From Salinimonas marina (lineage in GTDB: Bacteria; Pseudomonadota; Gammaproteobacteria; Enterobacterales; Alteromonadaceae): 64,000 bases of DNA. The position numbers and the translations under genes were made by a program. Position 1 is the first letter of the stretch. The number at the start of each line of letters is the position of its first letter. Below are positions 19,614 to 29,390 of this stretch, in pieces. A model generated the notes under the pieces. It was given only the letters and a program-made list of their open reading frames with translations. It was not told the DNA's origin and did no database searches. The stretch is from contig NZ_CP064795.1 of NCBI RefSeq assembly GCF_015644725.1, positions 335,501 to 399,500 of the forward strand. The letters run 5' to 3'.

Positions 19614-20866
19614 ACAGCAAGCCTGCCCGATAATGTTAGCAGCGGCTCGAGCAGCCATTCCAGTAATGAGCGCTCGCCCAGGGCAATGTCGGCAGTAAAG
19701 GTCATGCCCGATTTAAGGGTGACAGGTTGTCCGTAAGCCTGCAGCTGTTGAGCCTCAAGACGCGCCTCGGCTAAATACACCGGCTCCTTAAAATTTATCA
19801 GATTAGGCCCCACCTCGCTGGGTAACATCGCAGCGCTGGATAACGTGGTGATCACCGCCCCATGCAAGCCGAACTTCTGATAGGGGTAGGCGTCATAGCG
19901 CAGGGCCAGCTGCTGGCCTTGTGTAACAAAGCCCGCGGCGCGGACCGGAATGGCGAAGCGGGCGCGCACCTGCTGATCCGGCGGAGTCAGCGTCAGCAAT
20001 GGCGTATTGGCTGGTTGTGAATGCCCCGCAAAAGCCACCAGATTGCTTACTACCCCATCGCGGCTGGCACGCAGGATCCGTTGGCTTTGAGATTGTAACT
20101 GTACAAGCTGCTGACGAATTTCACTGCTTTTATGCCCAAAGGCTGCCAGCGCATTGTGCTGCTCCAAAGGCAAAGCCTCCAGAGCCTGTCGGGTTTGTGC
20201 CAGCGAGCGGGTCAGGGCGGCCAGCGCCTGCTGCTTATCTCCCAGTGACTGCTCGGCACTAAGCTTGGCGGCGTAGGCGGCATCCACTTCGCGTGAAGCC
20301 ACATGAATACCGCTTAACGGCGCCAGACGTTGGTAATGCCGTTGGGCCAGAAGCAACTGTGACTGCGCCAGATCTTTTAAACGGGCCAACGCCTCATGCT
20401 CGTTGTTCAGCGCGGCGAGGTCCCGGGTCAGTCCGTCATGTTTGTGCTGATACAGGGTTCCGGTATAGGCAATTTGTTGGTCCAGTCCCAGCAGCTGTTG
20501 CTGATATTCGTGTTGCAGCGACTGCTGGGCGACCCGGCCGTCTGCCAAGTTATGATGGACTGTAAGGGCAATCAGCGGCTCGCCCCGACGTACCTGTTGG
20601 CCTTCGGTTACCAATACCGCCTGGATAATGCTGCCGGGCTGATCAGCATAGACCTTTACAATCCCGGCGGGGGGCTCTAACCAGCCACTGACCGTTGCCT
20701 GGCGGCTATATTGGGCCTGACTCAGGTAGGTGATCGTGGCGGCGCTCCATAGTACGATGGCGCTGGCGATAACCCCCAGCCGCATTGATGGCTGAATAAA
20801 AACACTGCCGTGTAATCGGGGGCCCTGGGCGGCGAGGGCCTGGGGCCTGAACAGTCCGTTTCTCAT
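19610..20866 (-). CDS. HlyD/CvaA-family membrane fusion protein
   Basis: About 418 residues from ATG 20866 with AAGGA upstream (ATG 20878 in the same frame is an alternative). A single membrane helix near residues 35-55 follows a short cytoplasmic tail. Then come a split biotinyl-lipoyl-like domain (VYADQPGSIIQAVLVTEGQQVRRGEPL), a long alpha-helical coiled hairpin rich in Gln, Leu and Ala (about 115-260), and the C-terminal beta-barrel region. It is the periplasmic adaptor of type I secretion, as CvaA is for colicin V. It is the first gene of the peptide operon. No TolC-like channel is present nearby, so a chromosomal TolC is assumed. Confidence 0.9.
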   Translation of the reverse strand: MRNGLFRPQALAAQGPRLHGSVFIQPSMRLGVIASAIVLWSAATITYLSQAQYSRQATVSGWLEPPAGIVKVYADQPGSIIQAVLVTEGQQVRRGEPLIALTVHHNLADGRVAQQSLQHEYQQQLLGLDQQIAYTGTLYQHKHDGLTRDLAALNNEHEALARLKDLAQSQLLLAQRHYQRLAPLSGIHVASREVDAAYAAKLSAEQSLGDKQQALAALTRSLAQTRQALEALPLEQHNALAAFGHKSSEIRQQLVQLQSQSQRILRASRDGVVSNLVAFAGHSQPANTPLLTLTPPDQQVRARFAIPVRAAGFVTQGQQLALRYDAYPYQKFGLHGAVITTLSSAAMLPSEVGPNLINFKEPVYLAEARLEAQQLQAYGQPVTLKSGMTFTADIALGERSLLEWLLEPLLTLSGRLAV

Positions 20867-21313
20867 GATTTTTAGCATCCTTGATAATGGGCATAGCATC
20901 TGACGGTGTTGTCAGATAACACAGCGTCATCTTCCCTATGACGTGTTGGTCTCCCTGGCATCCTGTTTCCCTGACACCTGCCTGACCTGAACTGTGTTAT
21001 CTGCAAACCGGCGACGTGTTCCTGCTGCGTATCATTTCCGTGAACTAAACACGTCACTTTCCTGGGGTGTCGGGGGTGTTAACCGACGCTATTGAGATTA
21101 GGCAAAGGCGGCGGTGAATGCTTATGGGAGGCGGACGAGTTTTCCCTGCGGCCCTCTGGCAGCAACGAATGTCCTGATTGTGATAAGAATGGCCGGATTT
21201 TGCTACTGACTACCTACGGTCGTACAGGTGGGGGCGGGCCGGGCCTGGATAGACTTTAAGAAAATCGTGGTGAATAGGGCAAACGAAAATGATGGAATGG
21301 GACTGATGAAGAT
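20867..21313 (-). promoter_or_regulatory. upstream region of the peptide operon with nested inverted repeats
   Basis: About 450 bases without a credible gene. CAGATAACACAG (20913-20924) is the exact reverse complement of CTGTGTTATCTG (20992-21003). TGACGTGTT (20939-20947) is the exact reverse complement of AACACGTCA (21048-21056), and ACGTGTT recurs at 21014-21020. The pairs interlock over about 145 bases directly upstream of the adaptor gene. They could be binding sites, for example for the operon's own HTH protein, but this is inference. No clear -35/-10 pair was identified. Confidence 0.45.
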
Positions 21314-21344
21314 AAAAAAGCGGCAGTCACAGAATGACTGCCGC
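21314..21344 (-). terminator. rho-independent terminator after the amidohydrolase gene
   Basis: Read on the minus strand: GCGGCAGTCA, loop TTCTG, TGACTGCCGC, then T6. It lies 50 bases beyond the amidohydrolase stop codon. Confidence 0.88.
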
Positions 21345-21395
21345 GATAGGTTTAGTTACTTTCTTTATTACTTTGATTACACGTTACCAGGGCGG

Positions 21396-24300
21396 TTACT
21401 TATGTTGCCAGTGGTATTTGTGTGACTTTTGCTCGATGGCCTGGCTGGTGGCTTCGGGCATAAAGGTTTTGTTGTCACTTTCAAAGAAGAACGGCTTACG
21501 GGTTTTGTCATCGCCTAATTCATTCATGGTAGCGGCTTCATAAATGCGCCCGTTCAGCACCGTGTATTCAACATACTCACTGCGTTGCAGGTTGTTCAGC
21601 ACATCACCATCGATGACCACCAGGTCGGCCAGTTTGCCGGCTTCGATACTACCAATATCGGCCGCCATCCCCAGATGACGGGCACCATCGATGGTCGCGG
21701 CCCGTAAGGCTTCAAACGGGGTAAAGCCGCCTTGCTCCATTAACCACATTTCCCAGTGCGCGGCTAAGCCTTCGCGCTGACCATGGGCGCCAATGTGGAC
21801 ACTCACGCCGTTGTCCCGCAGGGTTTTCGCATATTCGGCCACCGCCTGATGATTGTATTCGCTATCCGGAGCCGTGGGACGACGGATGGCCCGGGAGTCG
21901 AGCAAAAACGACGGCGTATAGCGTAACAACCGCGGATTTTTCCAGACCTCGGTGCGATCGTACATATACTCTTCACCCATCATGCCGCCATAAGACACCA
22001 CAAAGGTTGGGGTATAACCAAACTCGGTGGCACTCCACAGCTGTGTGACATCGCTGTAACCACGCTCAATGGGCAGGCTGTGCTCAAGCCCGGTATGCCC
22101 GTCTACCAGCATGGTAAGATTCTGCTGCAGCTTGCCGCCGCCTTCTGGCACCACCATCATGTCCTGTTTACGCGCGGCCCAGACCACCTGCTGGCGTTGA
22201 CTGCGGGCGGGTTGGTTGTAACTTTTCACCGAAATGGCTCCGGCTTCTTTTAACCGCTGAACATGAAAATAGGCATCGTCGTAATCGTTAATAATGGCCT
22301 TGTAACCTAATGCTTCAGCACCGTACAAAATGGCGCCGGTAGAATAGATGCGCGGGGCCACAATATCGCCGGTGCGTTGTAGCTCTGAGGCGGCAAATAT
22401 TTCGGTGGTGTCATTGGACGGATCATGGATGGTGGTGACCCCAAAGGCCACATTCGAATACTGGCTCCAATTCTGCTGAGGAATAATTTCATTACGTCCC
22501 TGCGAACCGTGGGCATGGGCATCGATGAGACCCGGCACAATAGTTTTGCCGGTGGTATCCACCCGCATGGCATCTTCGGGGATGGCCACTTCGCCTTTTT
22601 TGCCTACTTCGACAATCCGGTTTTCTTTGATAATGACCACGCCATTTTCAATTACTTCCTGAGTATTGTCGGCATTGCGCATGGTGACTATGTTACCGCC
22701 CACCAACGCCTTGTAACCTGAAGGTTTGTCAGCTTTGGTGGTAAACGACAGGTTGGTCACTGAATTTTCGGCCAGTTGCGCTGCGTTATTGTCGTCGGCA
22801 TTTAATGCCGCCTGAATATTCTGCTCGTAATAGTTCGGACCATGGAACCAGCCTACCGCGCTGCTGTCTGCTTTCCAGGTGAAGTATTCGCCGGCACGAT
22901 CAGATAACTGGGTCACGGGCAGCGAGGTCATTTTTGGTCCCAGCGTGATTTTTTTACCATTATCCACAAACGGGGCGATATAGGTTTTGAACTGATGAAC
23001 AAACGCCACCCACTGCTTATCAGGAGACAGGCGGTATTCGCTGACCTTATCGGCGCCATACAAATGCACCCGTTTGTCGTTCCCCGCCAGATTCACACTG
23101 CTTAGCTGGGTTTCCGGGTAAGGGGTACCGCCCACCGATTCGGTGAAATATACCCGCTGGTTGTCACCGGCAAAGTGCGCATTGGTGCCCGACGCCGCAA
23201 CCTTGGTATGTTCGCCGGTGGCCAGTTTGGTGACGTACAGCCCCGGGTCCAGTGAGTACTTAGGATCTAACAGGTAGCCGCCGGAGAACTTACGATAGAC
23301 CACCTGTTGGTCATCACCGGAAAAGGCGGGTTCTACATAATGCCCGGGGTATTGGTAATCACCTGGCTGTTGCTGCCATCGGCATTAATAATGCGCACTT
23401 CGCCCAGCTGCTGGTCATGCCAGGTGGTATAAACAATCTTGCTACCGTCGTTAGAGTAACGCGGATAATATTCGTCGTGATCGTCCTGTTGCGTTAAACG
23501 CGTAACCTTACCGGATTGCTTGTTTTTGGTGTATAGCTTACCCAGCGCCTGAAACAGCATCGTCTGGCCATCAGGGGAATGCTGTGACCAGCGAATCATT
23601 TTTACATCAAATTCGTCCGGCGCCACATCCACATCAAAGCGCAGGGCGTTGGCATATTGTTTGGTTGCATTGACCGAAATATCAATGTCTTCAACGGTTT
23701 TGGTGGCCACATCAATTTTATGGAAGGTCCCGCCGGTCCAGTACACCAGCGCGCTTGAGTCTGGCAGCCAGTCAAAATAGGCATAGTAGCCTTCAGAGCC
23801 AAAGCCTTCCTGCATATCGCGTTCAAGATCCAGGGTCAGCGGGGTTTCCTCGCCGGTTTTCAGATCTTTAATAAACAGGGCCGTATTGCTTTTTACCCGG
23901 CGTACAAAGGCCAGGTAATTGCCGTCCGGAGACGGAGTGGGGACAATAGCGCCACCGGTGCCGCTGATAAAACGGGTTTCTTCACCGGTGGAACGGTCAA
24001 AGCGGGTAATCGCAAAAATGCCTTCCAGGGGGTTGCGGTTGTATTCAAACTGGGCGCCAGGCACGGTGTTTTCGGTGTAATAGATGTAGTTGCCATCATG
24101 AGAAAATACCGGGTCAGCAATATTCTGCTGGTCCGCATCGCCGTGAACCCGCGCTTTTATCTGCAGACCATCGCCGCCATCAATGTGATACATCCAGATT
24201 TCACCGGCAGGGATACTGCGGCTCGACATAATTCCCTTAGTGGCCACCAGATACTGGCCGTCGGGGCTCCATTTGGGCGAGTGCACCAGGTTATTTTTTT

Positions 24301-24699
24301 CTTGGGAAACCTGGCGTAAATTACTGCCATCGGCATCCATTACCCAGATATTGGAAATCCCGCCACGATCGGAAATAAAGGCAATTTTACTGCCATCGGG
24401 GGAAATAGAGGGTTCAATATTCCAGCCAAAATCGGCGGTCAGGGCTTTGGCCTTGCCACCGGTCAGCGGCACCTGATAAATATCCCCCAGCATATCAAAG
24501 ACCATATACTGGCCATCGGGAGACACCGACAGGCTCGACCAGGTTGTCTGATTGGTAGAGATAGTGACTTCATTTAAGTCAAAGGGGGATCCATTATATC
24601 CCAGCTGGGTTGGTCAGAATCGGTGGCTGCCTGAGCAGTTCCACTGATCAGTAAGCCGAGTGCGGAGGCCAGCAGAGTGCGGCGAAGGGGCATGGTCAT
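21396..24699 (-). pseudogene. secreted PD40 beta-propeller/amidohydrolase protein, two frameshifts
   Basis: About 1,100 residues if repaired. The start ATG 24699 opens a signal peptide (RRTLLASALGLLISGTAQA). A TolB-like propeller with repeated SPDG motifs follows, and then an amidohydrolase domain with the metal-binding GLIDAHAHG and a second-half HIGAHGQ block. The frame breaks at the G5 run 24584-24588 (one base missing) and again at CCC 23343-23345 (one base missing). Adding one base at each site restores continuous family sequence (DPPFDLNEVTIST; NTPGHYVEPAFSGDD). Apart from the two indels there are no internal stops. A signal peptide points to periplasmic or outer-envelope location; the substrate is unknown. 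A terminator follows. Confidence 0.85.
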
Positions 24700-24847
24700 G
24701 TGTGTTAACCCTGTAGTGTTATTATTGTCAAAAACAGTTAACTTATCTGCTATCTGTTGATATTGCAAAAGACAACACTATCAGGGTGTAAAGCCTGGCT
24801 ACCAGCCCGCTACGATGAATGGCGCATAATAACGGGCTGAAATTTCA

Positions 24848-26194
24848 TCAGGTCATGGTGACAAATTCTTCGGCGCTGGTGGGGTGAATGGCCACACAGG
24901 CGTCAAAGTCAGCTTTTGTGGCGCCCATTTTCATAGCCACCGCAAAGCCCTGCAGAATTTCGTCCATGCCATGGCCAATACCATGCAGACCCACAACTTT
25001 TTCGTCTTCACCCACACAGACCAACTTCATTTTAGTGGGCTGACGGTGGCGGGTGACGGCGGTGAACATGGCCGAGAACGACGAGGTATAAACCTTTACG
25101 TCTTGCTGGTACTGCTCGCGCGCCTCGGCTTCGGTGAGCCCGATAGTTCCAATGGCAGGGTGTGAAAACACCACGGTAGGAATCAGATTATAATCCAGGT
25201 GCGCTTCGCTCTGGCCATTGAACAACCGTTCGCTAAGCAGGCGGCCAGCCTTGATGGCCACTGGGGTCAGCTCTACCTGACCGGTAATATCGCCAATGGC
25301 ATAAATGCCCTCTGCGCGAGTGTTCTGATATTTATCGACACTGATAAAGCCCCGGTCATCCAGCGCCACTGAGGTGTTCTCCAGTGCCAGTTTATCGGAA
25401 CTGGGTTGCCGGCCAATGGCCCAGATAAGACAATCTGCTGTCAGGGTTTCACCACTGGTCAGCTCAATACGCAGTTCGCCATTATCCAGTTTTTCTACCT
25501 TTTCGACACCTGACTGCTTGTGCAGTTTCGGACCTTCATTTTCAATCACCTCCACCAGGGTTTCATGAATGATAGGATCGAAGTGCCGTAACGGCGCATC
25601 ATGGCGAATAACTAAATCGGTTTTTGAACCTAATGAATGCAGCACACCTGCCAGTTCCACCGCAATATAACCGGCGCCCACTACCACGGCCCGCTGGGGT
25701 TGTTCTTCCAGGTCAAAAAAACCATCCGAGTCGATGCCATGCTCCGCGCCGGGGATATCCGGCAGACGCGGGTGGCCACCTACTGCCACCGTAATATGGG
25801 GGGCCGTGTAGTGTTCACCATTTACCTCAATGGTGTGGTCATCAACAAACCTGGCGTAACCATGAATCAGGGTAATCTCGTTGGCTGCAAGCACTTTATC
25901 GTATGAGGCATGGATGCGCTGAATGTAAGCACGACGGTTGGCCACCATTACCGGCCAGTTAAATTTGTTTAATGTGACGTCAAAGCCATAGTCTTCGGCA
26001 TAACGATTAATCGATTCAGCCACATTGGCGCCGAACCACATTGCTTTTTTGGGTACACAGCCCACATTCACGCAAGTGCCACCAATAAGGTTGCCTTCAA
26101 TTATGGCCACCTTTTTACCATGTTTGGCAGCCCGGTTTGCCGAGGCGATACCGCCACTGCCGCCGCCAATACAGATGTAGTCAAATTCTTTCAT
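24848..26194 (-). CDS. gor: glutathione-disulfide reductase
   Basis: NADPH-dependent flavoenzyme that reduces oxidised glutathione. 448 residues. The FAD motif [16 protein letters not shown] is at the start, the redox pair is in [13 protein letters not shown], the NADPH-binding fold follows [14 protein letters not shown], and the C-terminus has the catalytic His-Glu pair in [13 protein letters not shown]. The choice of glutathione over other disulfides rests on overall resemblance to Gor, including the [11 protein letters not shown] block near the NADPH site. It appears monocistronic. Confidence 0.95.
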   Translation of the reverse strand: MKEFDYICIGGGSGGIASANRAAKHGKKVAIIEGNLIGGTCVNVGCVPKKAMWFGANVAESINRYAEDYGFDVTLNKFNWPVMVANRRAYIQRIHASYDKVLAANEITLIHGYARFVDDHTIEVNGEHYTAPHITVAVGGHPRLPDIPGAEHGIDSDGFFDLEEQPQRAVVVGAGYIAVELAGVLHSLGSKTDLVIRHDAPLRHFDPIIHETLVEVIENEGPKLHKQSGVEKVEKLDNGELRIELTSGETLTADCLIWAIGRQPSSDKLALENTSVALDDRGFISVDKYQNTRAEGIYAIGDITGQVELTPVAIKAGRLLSERLFNGQSEAHLDYNLIPTVVFSHPAIGTIGLTEAEAREQYQQDVKVYTSSFSAMFTAVTRHRQPTKMKLVCVGEDEKVVGLHGIGHGMDEILQGFAVAMKMGATKADFDACVAIHPTSAEEFVTMT

Positions 26195-26260
26195 AGGGTT
26201 CCCGTTCTACTCAGGGTGGGTAAGACAAATAGTCTGGCACGATTGGTGTGCTTACTCAAA

Positions 26261-26308
26261 ATAGATAGTTTCAAAAATAGAAAGTTTCAAAGATAGAGCG
26301 TCCCAACA
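26261..26308. repeat. 16-base imperfect tandem repeat upstream of opdA
   Basis: Three adjacent 16-base units: ATAGATAGTTTCAAAA, ATAGAAAGTTTCAAAG and ATAGAGCGTCCCAACA. A weaker fourth unit starts ATAGCAATT at 26309. TTACTCAA also occurs on both sides (26252 and 26315). They lie in the 317-base space between gor and opdA, which holds no gene. They may be a phased regulatory array or a slippage product. Confidence 0.5.
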
Positions 26309-26511
26309 ATAGCAATTACTCAACTATCAAAGGAACGACCATTTGCGTCATCTATCGGATGCTTACGAAAAAGGCAGCCCAATGGGTCGTTCAGGAGCGT
26401 TGGCAGACTATGCCCGGCAAACAATCACACCGGTTTTAGCTTCATGCCTTGTTTTTGCCCTTCGCCAGCCCTACATTCTTGTTATACCTACGAATAAAAA
26501 GTGAGAGCCTA

Positions 26512-28551
26512 ATGACACAACCTGCAATTGAGCAAGTCGATGGATTACCTGTTTTTTCTCAGATTTCGCCAGAACAAATAAAGCCCGCTATTGAGCAAGC
26601 GATTGCTCACTGCAAGCAAACCATTGAAGAAGTGGTGGCCTCTGCAGATGACAGCTACGCTAATGTGGTGCTGCGTGTGGAAGAAGCCGATGATCGGCTA
26701 AGCAAAATGTGGTCACCCGTGTCTCATATGAATTCGGTGGTCAGCAGTGATGCCCTGCGCGAAGCTCACGACAGCTGTTTACCCTTACTGTCTGAATACG
26801 GTACCTGGGTGGGCCAGCACGAAGGCCTGTACAATGCCTATACCCGTCTGCGCAACAGCGAAGAATTTGGTGAGCTGGACGAACAGCGTCAGAAATACAT
26901 CGACAATACCATCCGTGACTTTACCTTGTCGGGCGTGGCCCTGCCGGCAGAACAAAAGCAACGTTATGCTCAAATCAGCGCCCGTTTGTCAGAGCTGTCC
27001 TCAACATTCAGTAATAATGTGATGGATGCCACCATGGGGTGGACGCGGCATGTTACCGATCAAAACGAGCTGGCCGGGATGCCTGAATCGGCCCTGGCGG
27101 CAGCGGCTCAGGCAGCGCAGCAAAAAGATTTAGATGGCTGGTTATTTACCCTGGATATCCCGTCTTATTTACCGGTGATGCTGTACGCCGATAACCGGGC
27201 GTTGCGCGAGCAAATGTATCGGGCGTTTGCCACTCGTGCGTCTGACCAGGGGCCAAATGCAGGCAAGTGGGATAACACCGACATTATTCAGGAAATTCTG
27301 GCACTGCGCACCGAGTCCGCCAAAATGCTGGGCTTTAACAATTATGCAGAAAGCTCTCTGGCGACCAAAATGGCCAACTCTACCGACCAGGTCACCGGCT
27401 TTTTAGAAGATCTGGCCAAGCGTTCTTTACCTCAGGCTCAGGCCGATTTGGATGAGGTAAAACACTATGCTCAACAACAGCATCAGGTAGATAGCCTGGA
27501 AGCCTGGGATGTACCGTATTACAGCGAAAAGCTGAAACAGGAAAAGTACACCATCTCTGATGAAATGCTGCGTCCCTATTTTCCGGAAGAAAAAGTCTTA
27601 CATGGCCTGTTTGAAACTGTTCAGCGTTTGTATGGCCTGAAGATTGTGGAGCAGCCGGGCGTCGATACCTGGCATGATGACGTTCGCTATTTCACCATCA
27701 CCGATAATGCGGATGCACTGCGCGGCAGTTTTTATCTTGATTTGTATGCCCGGGCCAATAAGCGTGGTGGTGCGTGGATGGATGAATGCCGTGTGCGCCG
27801 TGAACAGGAAAACGGGAAGATACAATTACCGGTGGCCTATCTGACCTGTAATTTCAATGGTCCGGTAGGAGATACACCTGCTTTATTCACCCACGATGAG
27901 GTAGTGACCCTGTTCCATGAGTTTGGTCATGGCCTGCATCATATGCTTACGAAAATGAGTGTGGCTGGTGTGTCGGGTGTAAACGGGGTGCCCTGGGATG
28001 CGGTGGAGCTACCCAGTCAGTTTTTAGAAAACTGGTGCTGGGAAGAAGAAGCGCTGAATTATATCTCGGGGCATTATGAAACCGGTGAACCGCTGCCTAA
28101 AGAATTGCTGGATCGCATGCTGTCGGCCCGTGATTTCCAGTCGGCGATGCAAATGGTCAGGCAGTTGGAGTTCAGCCTGTTCGACTTTAATCTGCACCAG
28201 CAAGAAGGGGATCAGGTAGATGTGCAGGCCGAGCTGGACAAAGTGCGTCAGCAGGTGGCTGTGATTGTACCGCCAGAATTCAACCGCTTCCAAAACAGCT
28301 TTGGTCATATCTTTGCCGGCGGTTATGCCGCCGGTTATTACAGCTACAAATGGGCAGAGGTTCTGTCAGCAGATGCCTTTAGCAAATTTGAAGAAGATGG
28401 CATCTTTAATCGGGACACCGGCAAAGCGTTTTTACACAACATTCTGGAAATGGGCGGTAGCCGCGAACCAATGGATTTATTTGTGGCGTTTCGTGGCCGA
28501 GAACCCAATGTCGAAGCCCTGCTGCGTCATAGTGGTATTAAAGCGGCATGA
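26512..28551 (+). CDS. prlC: oligopeptidase A (M3 metallopeptidase)
   Basis: Zinc endopeptidase that degrades short peptides, including cleaved signal peptides, in the cytoplasm. 679 residues from ATG 26512 (GTGAGAG upstream; an earlier in-frame start at 26449 lacks support). The zinc motif HEFGHGLHHML, with the following Glu in the downstream helix (ENWCWEEEALN), identifies family M3. Closing blocks FAGGYAAGYYSYKWAEVLSAD and LEMGGSREPMDLF are typical of OpdA/PrlC. The next gene overlaps by four bases. Confidence 0.96.
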   Translation: MTQPAIEQVDGLPVFSQISPEQIKPAIEQAIAHCKQTIEEVVASADDSYANVVLRVEEADDRLSKMWSPVSHMNSVVSSDALREAHDSCLPLLSEYGTWVGQHEGLYNAYTRLRNSEEFGELDEQRQKYIDNTIRDFTLSGVALPAEQKQRYAQISARLSELSSTFSNNVMDATMGWTRHVTDQNELAGMPESALAAAAQAAQQKDLDGWLFTLDIPSYLPVMLYADNRALREQMYRAFATRASDQGPNAGKWDNTDIIQEILALRTESAKMLGFNNYAESSLATKMANSTDQVTGFLEDLAKRSLPQAQADLDEVKHYAQQQHQVDSLEAWDVPYYSEKLKQEKYTISDEMLRPYFPEEKVLHGLFETVQRLYGLKIVEQPGVDTWHDDVRYFTITDNADALRGSFYLDLYARANKRGGAWMDECRVRREQENGKIQLPVAYLTCNFNGPVGDTPALFTHDEVVTLFHEFGHGLHHMLTKMSVAGVSGVNGVPWDAVELPSQFLENWCWEEEALNYISGHYETGEPLPKELLDRMLSARDFQSAMQMVRQLEFSLFDFNLHQQEGDQVDVQAELDKVRQQVAVIVPPEFNRFQNSFGHIFAGGYAAGYYSYKWAEVLSADAFSKFEEDGIFNRDTGKAFLHNILEMGGSREPMDLFVAFRGREPNVEALLRHSGIKAA

Positions 28552-29240
28552 GTGCGGAGTCATTTGAGGTAATTTACCGGCGCGCCTGCGAACGCAAGGG
28601 TGGTAAAGCCGGGCTGGAACGGTTGCTAAGCCAGCCGTTGTCAGCAACTCAGGTGGCCCGTATTCCAGATGACCGGTTTTTAGCCGCGATGACCAAAAAG
28701 GTATTTCAGTCGGGGTTTGTATGGCGGGTTATTGAGCAGAAGTGGCCTGCTTTTGAAGAGGTCTTTTTTAACTTTGATGTCGAAAAAGTGCTGCTGATGC
28801 CCGACGAAATGCTGGAAAAAAAGGCCACCGATAAGCGTATTGTCAGAAATTATAAGAAGGTTATGACGGTACGCGCCAATGCTTTGATGATTGCCGATAT
28901 CCGCCATGATTACCGCAGCTTTGGCGAATTTGTGGCTAGCTTTGGCGCGGCGGAGGTCACCCAATTGTGGCTGCGCCTGAAACAACATGGTGCCCGTCTT
29001 GGCGGCAACACGGGGCCGTATATGCTGCGCTCGTTAGGCGTGGATACCTTTTTGTTATCTCAGGATAACGAAGATTATCTGCGTAAACATGAAGTGTTTG
29101 ATGGCGGTGTTACCAGTAAGCGGAGTTTAGCGGCCATTAATCAACAGTTTGCCGACTGGCAGGCACAAAGTGGCCGGCCCCTGACCCAGCTAAGTCAGAT
29201 CCTCTCGTATAGCTGGGGGAGCAACCGCGCGAATAGCTGA
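28548..29240 (+). CDS. DNA-3-methyladenine glycosylase I (Tag-like)
   Basis: 230 residues. ATG 28548 overlaps the opdA stop as ATGA, indicating coupling. The block MTKKVFQSGFVWRVIEQKWPAFEEVF in two parts and the helix-hairpin-helix-like region ARLGGNTGPYMLRSLGVDTF resemble the adenine glycosylase (Tag, COG2818) family, which removes 3-methyladenine from DNA. The zinc-binding cysteine set of E. coli Tag is not evident, so this is a divergent member. The role in alkylation repair is inferred from the family. Confidence 0.72.
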   Translation: MSAESFEVIYRRACERKGGKAGLERLLSQPLSATQVARIPDDRFLAAMTKKVFQSGFVWRVIEQKWPAFEEVFFNFDVEKVLLMPDEMLEKKATDKRIVRNYKKVMTVRANALMIADIRHDYRSFGEFVASFGAAEVTQLWLRLKQHGARLGGNTGPYMLRSLGVDTFLLSQDNEDYLRKHEVFDGGVTSKRSLAAINQQFADWQAQSGRPLTQLSQILSYSWGSNRANS

Positions 29241-29243
29241 TTA

Positions 29244-29274
29244 AATATGGCAGAGATACGCACTCTGCCATATT
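29244..29274 (+). terminator. stem-loop after the glycosylase gene
   Basis: AATATGGCAGAG, seven-base loop, CTCTGCCATATT: a perfect 12-base stem directly after the stop at 29240. There is no T run, so it may be a processing or rho-dependent end rather than an intrinsic terminator. Confidence 0.55.
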
Positions 29275-29390
29275 CCTGCCTTTACCTTACAATCAGGTCA
29301 GTTAGCACGAATTTAACCGTAAATGGCTGTTGCTCACGGCCTTTATTGGGTACACTTCGAACCATTATTGAATACGTCAACAGGAATGGT

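Noticed and set aside
20872..21057. Minus-strand 61-codon frame just before the adaptor gene, considered as a second peptide precursor
   Set aside because: It has a GTG start with poorly spaced ribosome-binding site, no double-glycine leader pattern, and it covers the inverted-repeat region, so it is more likely noncoding.
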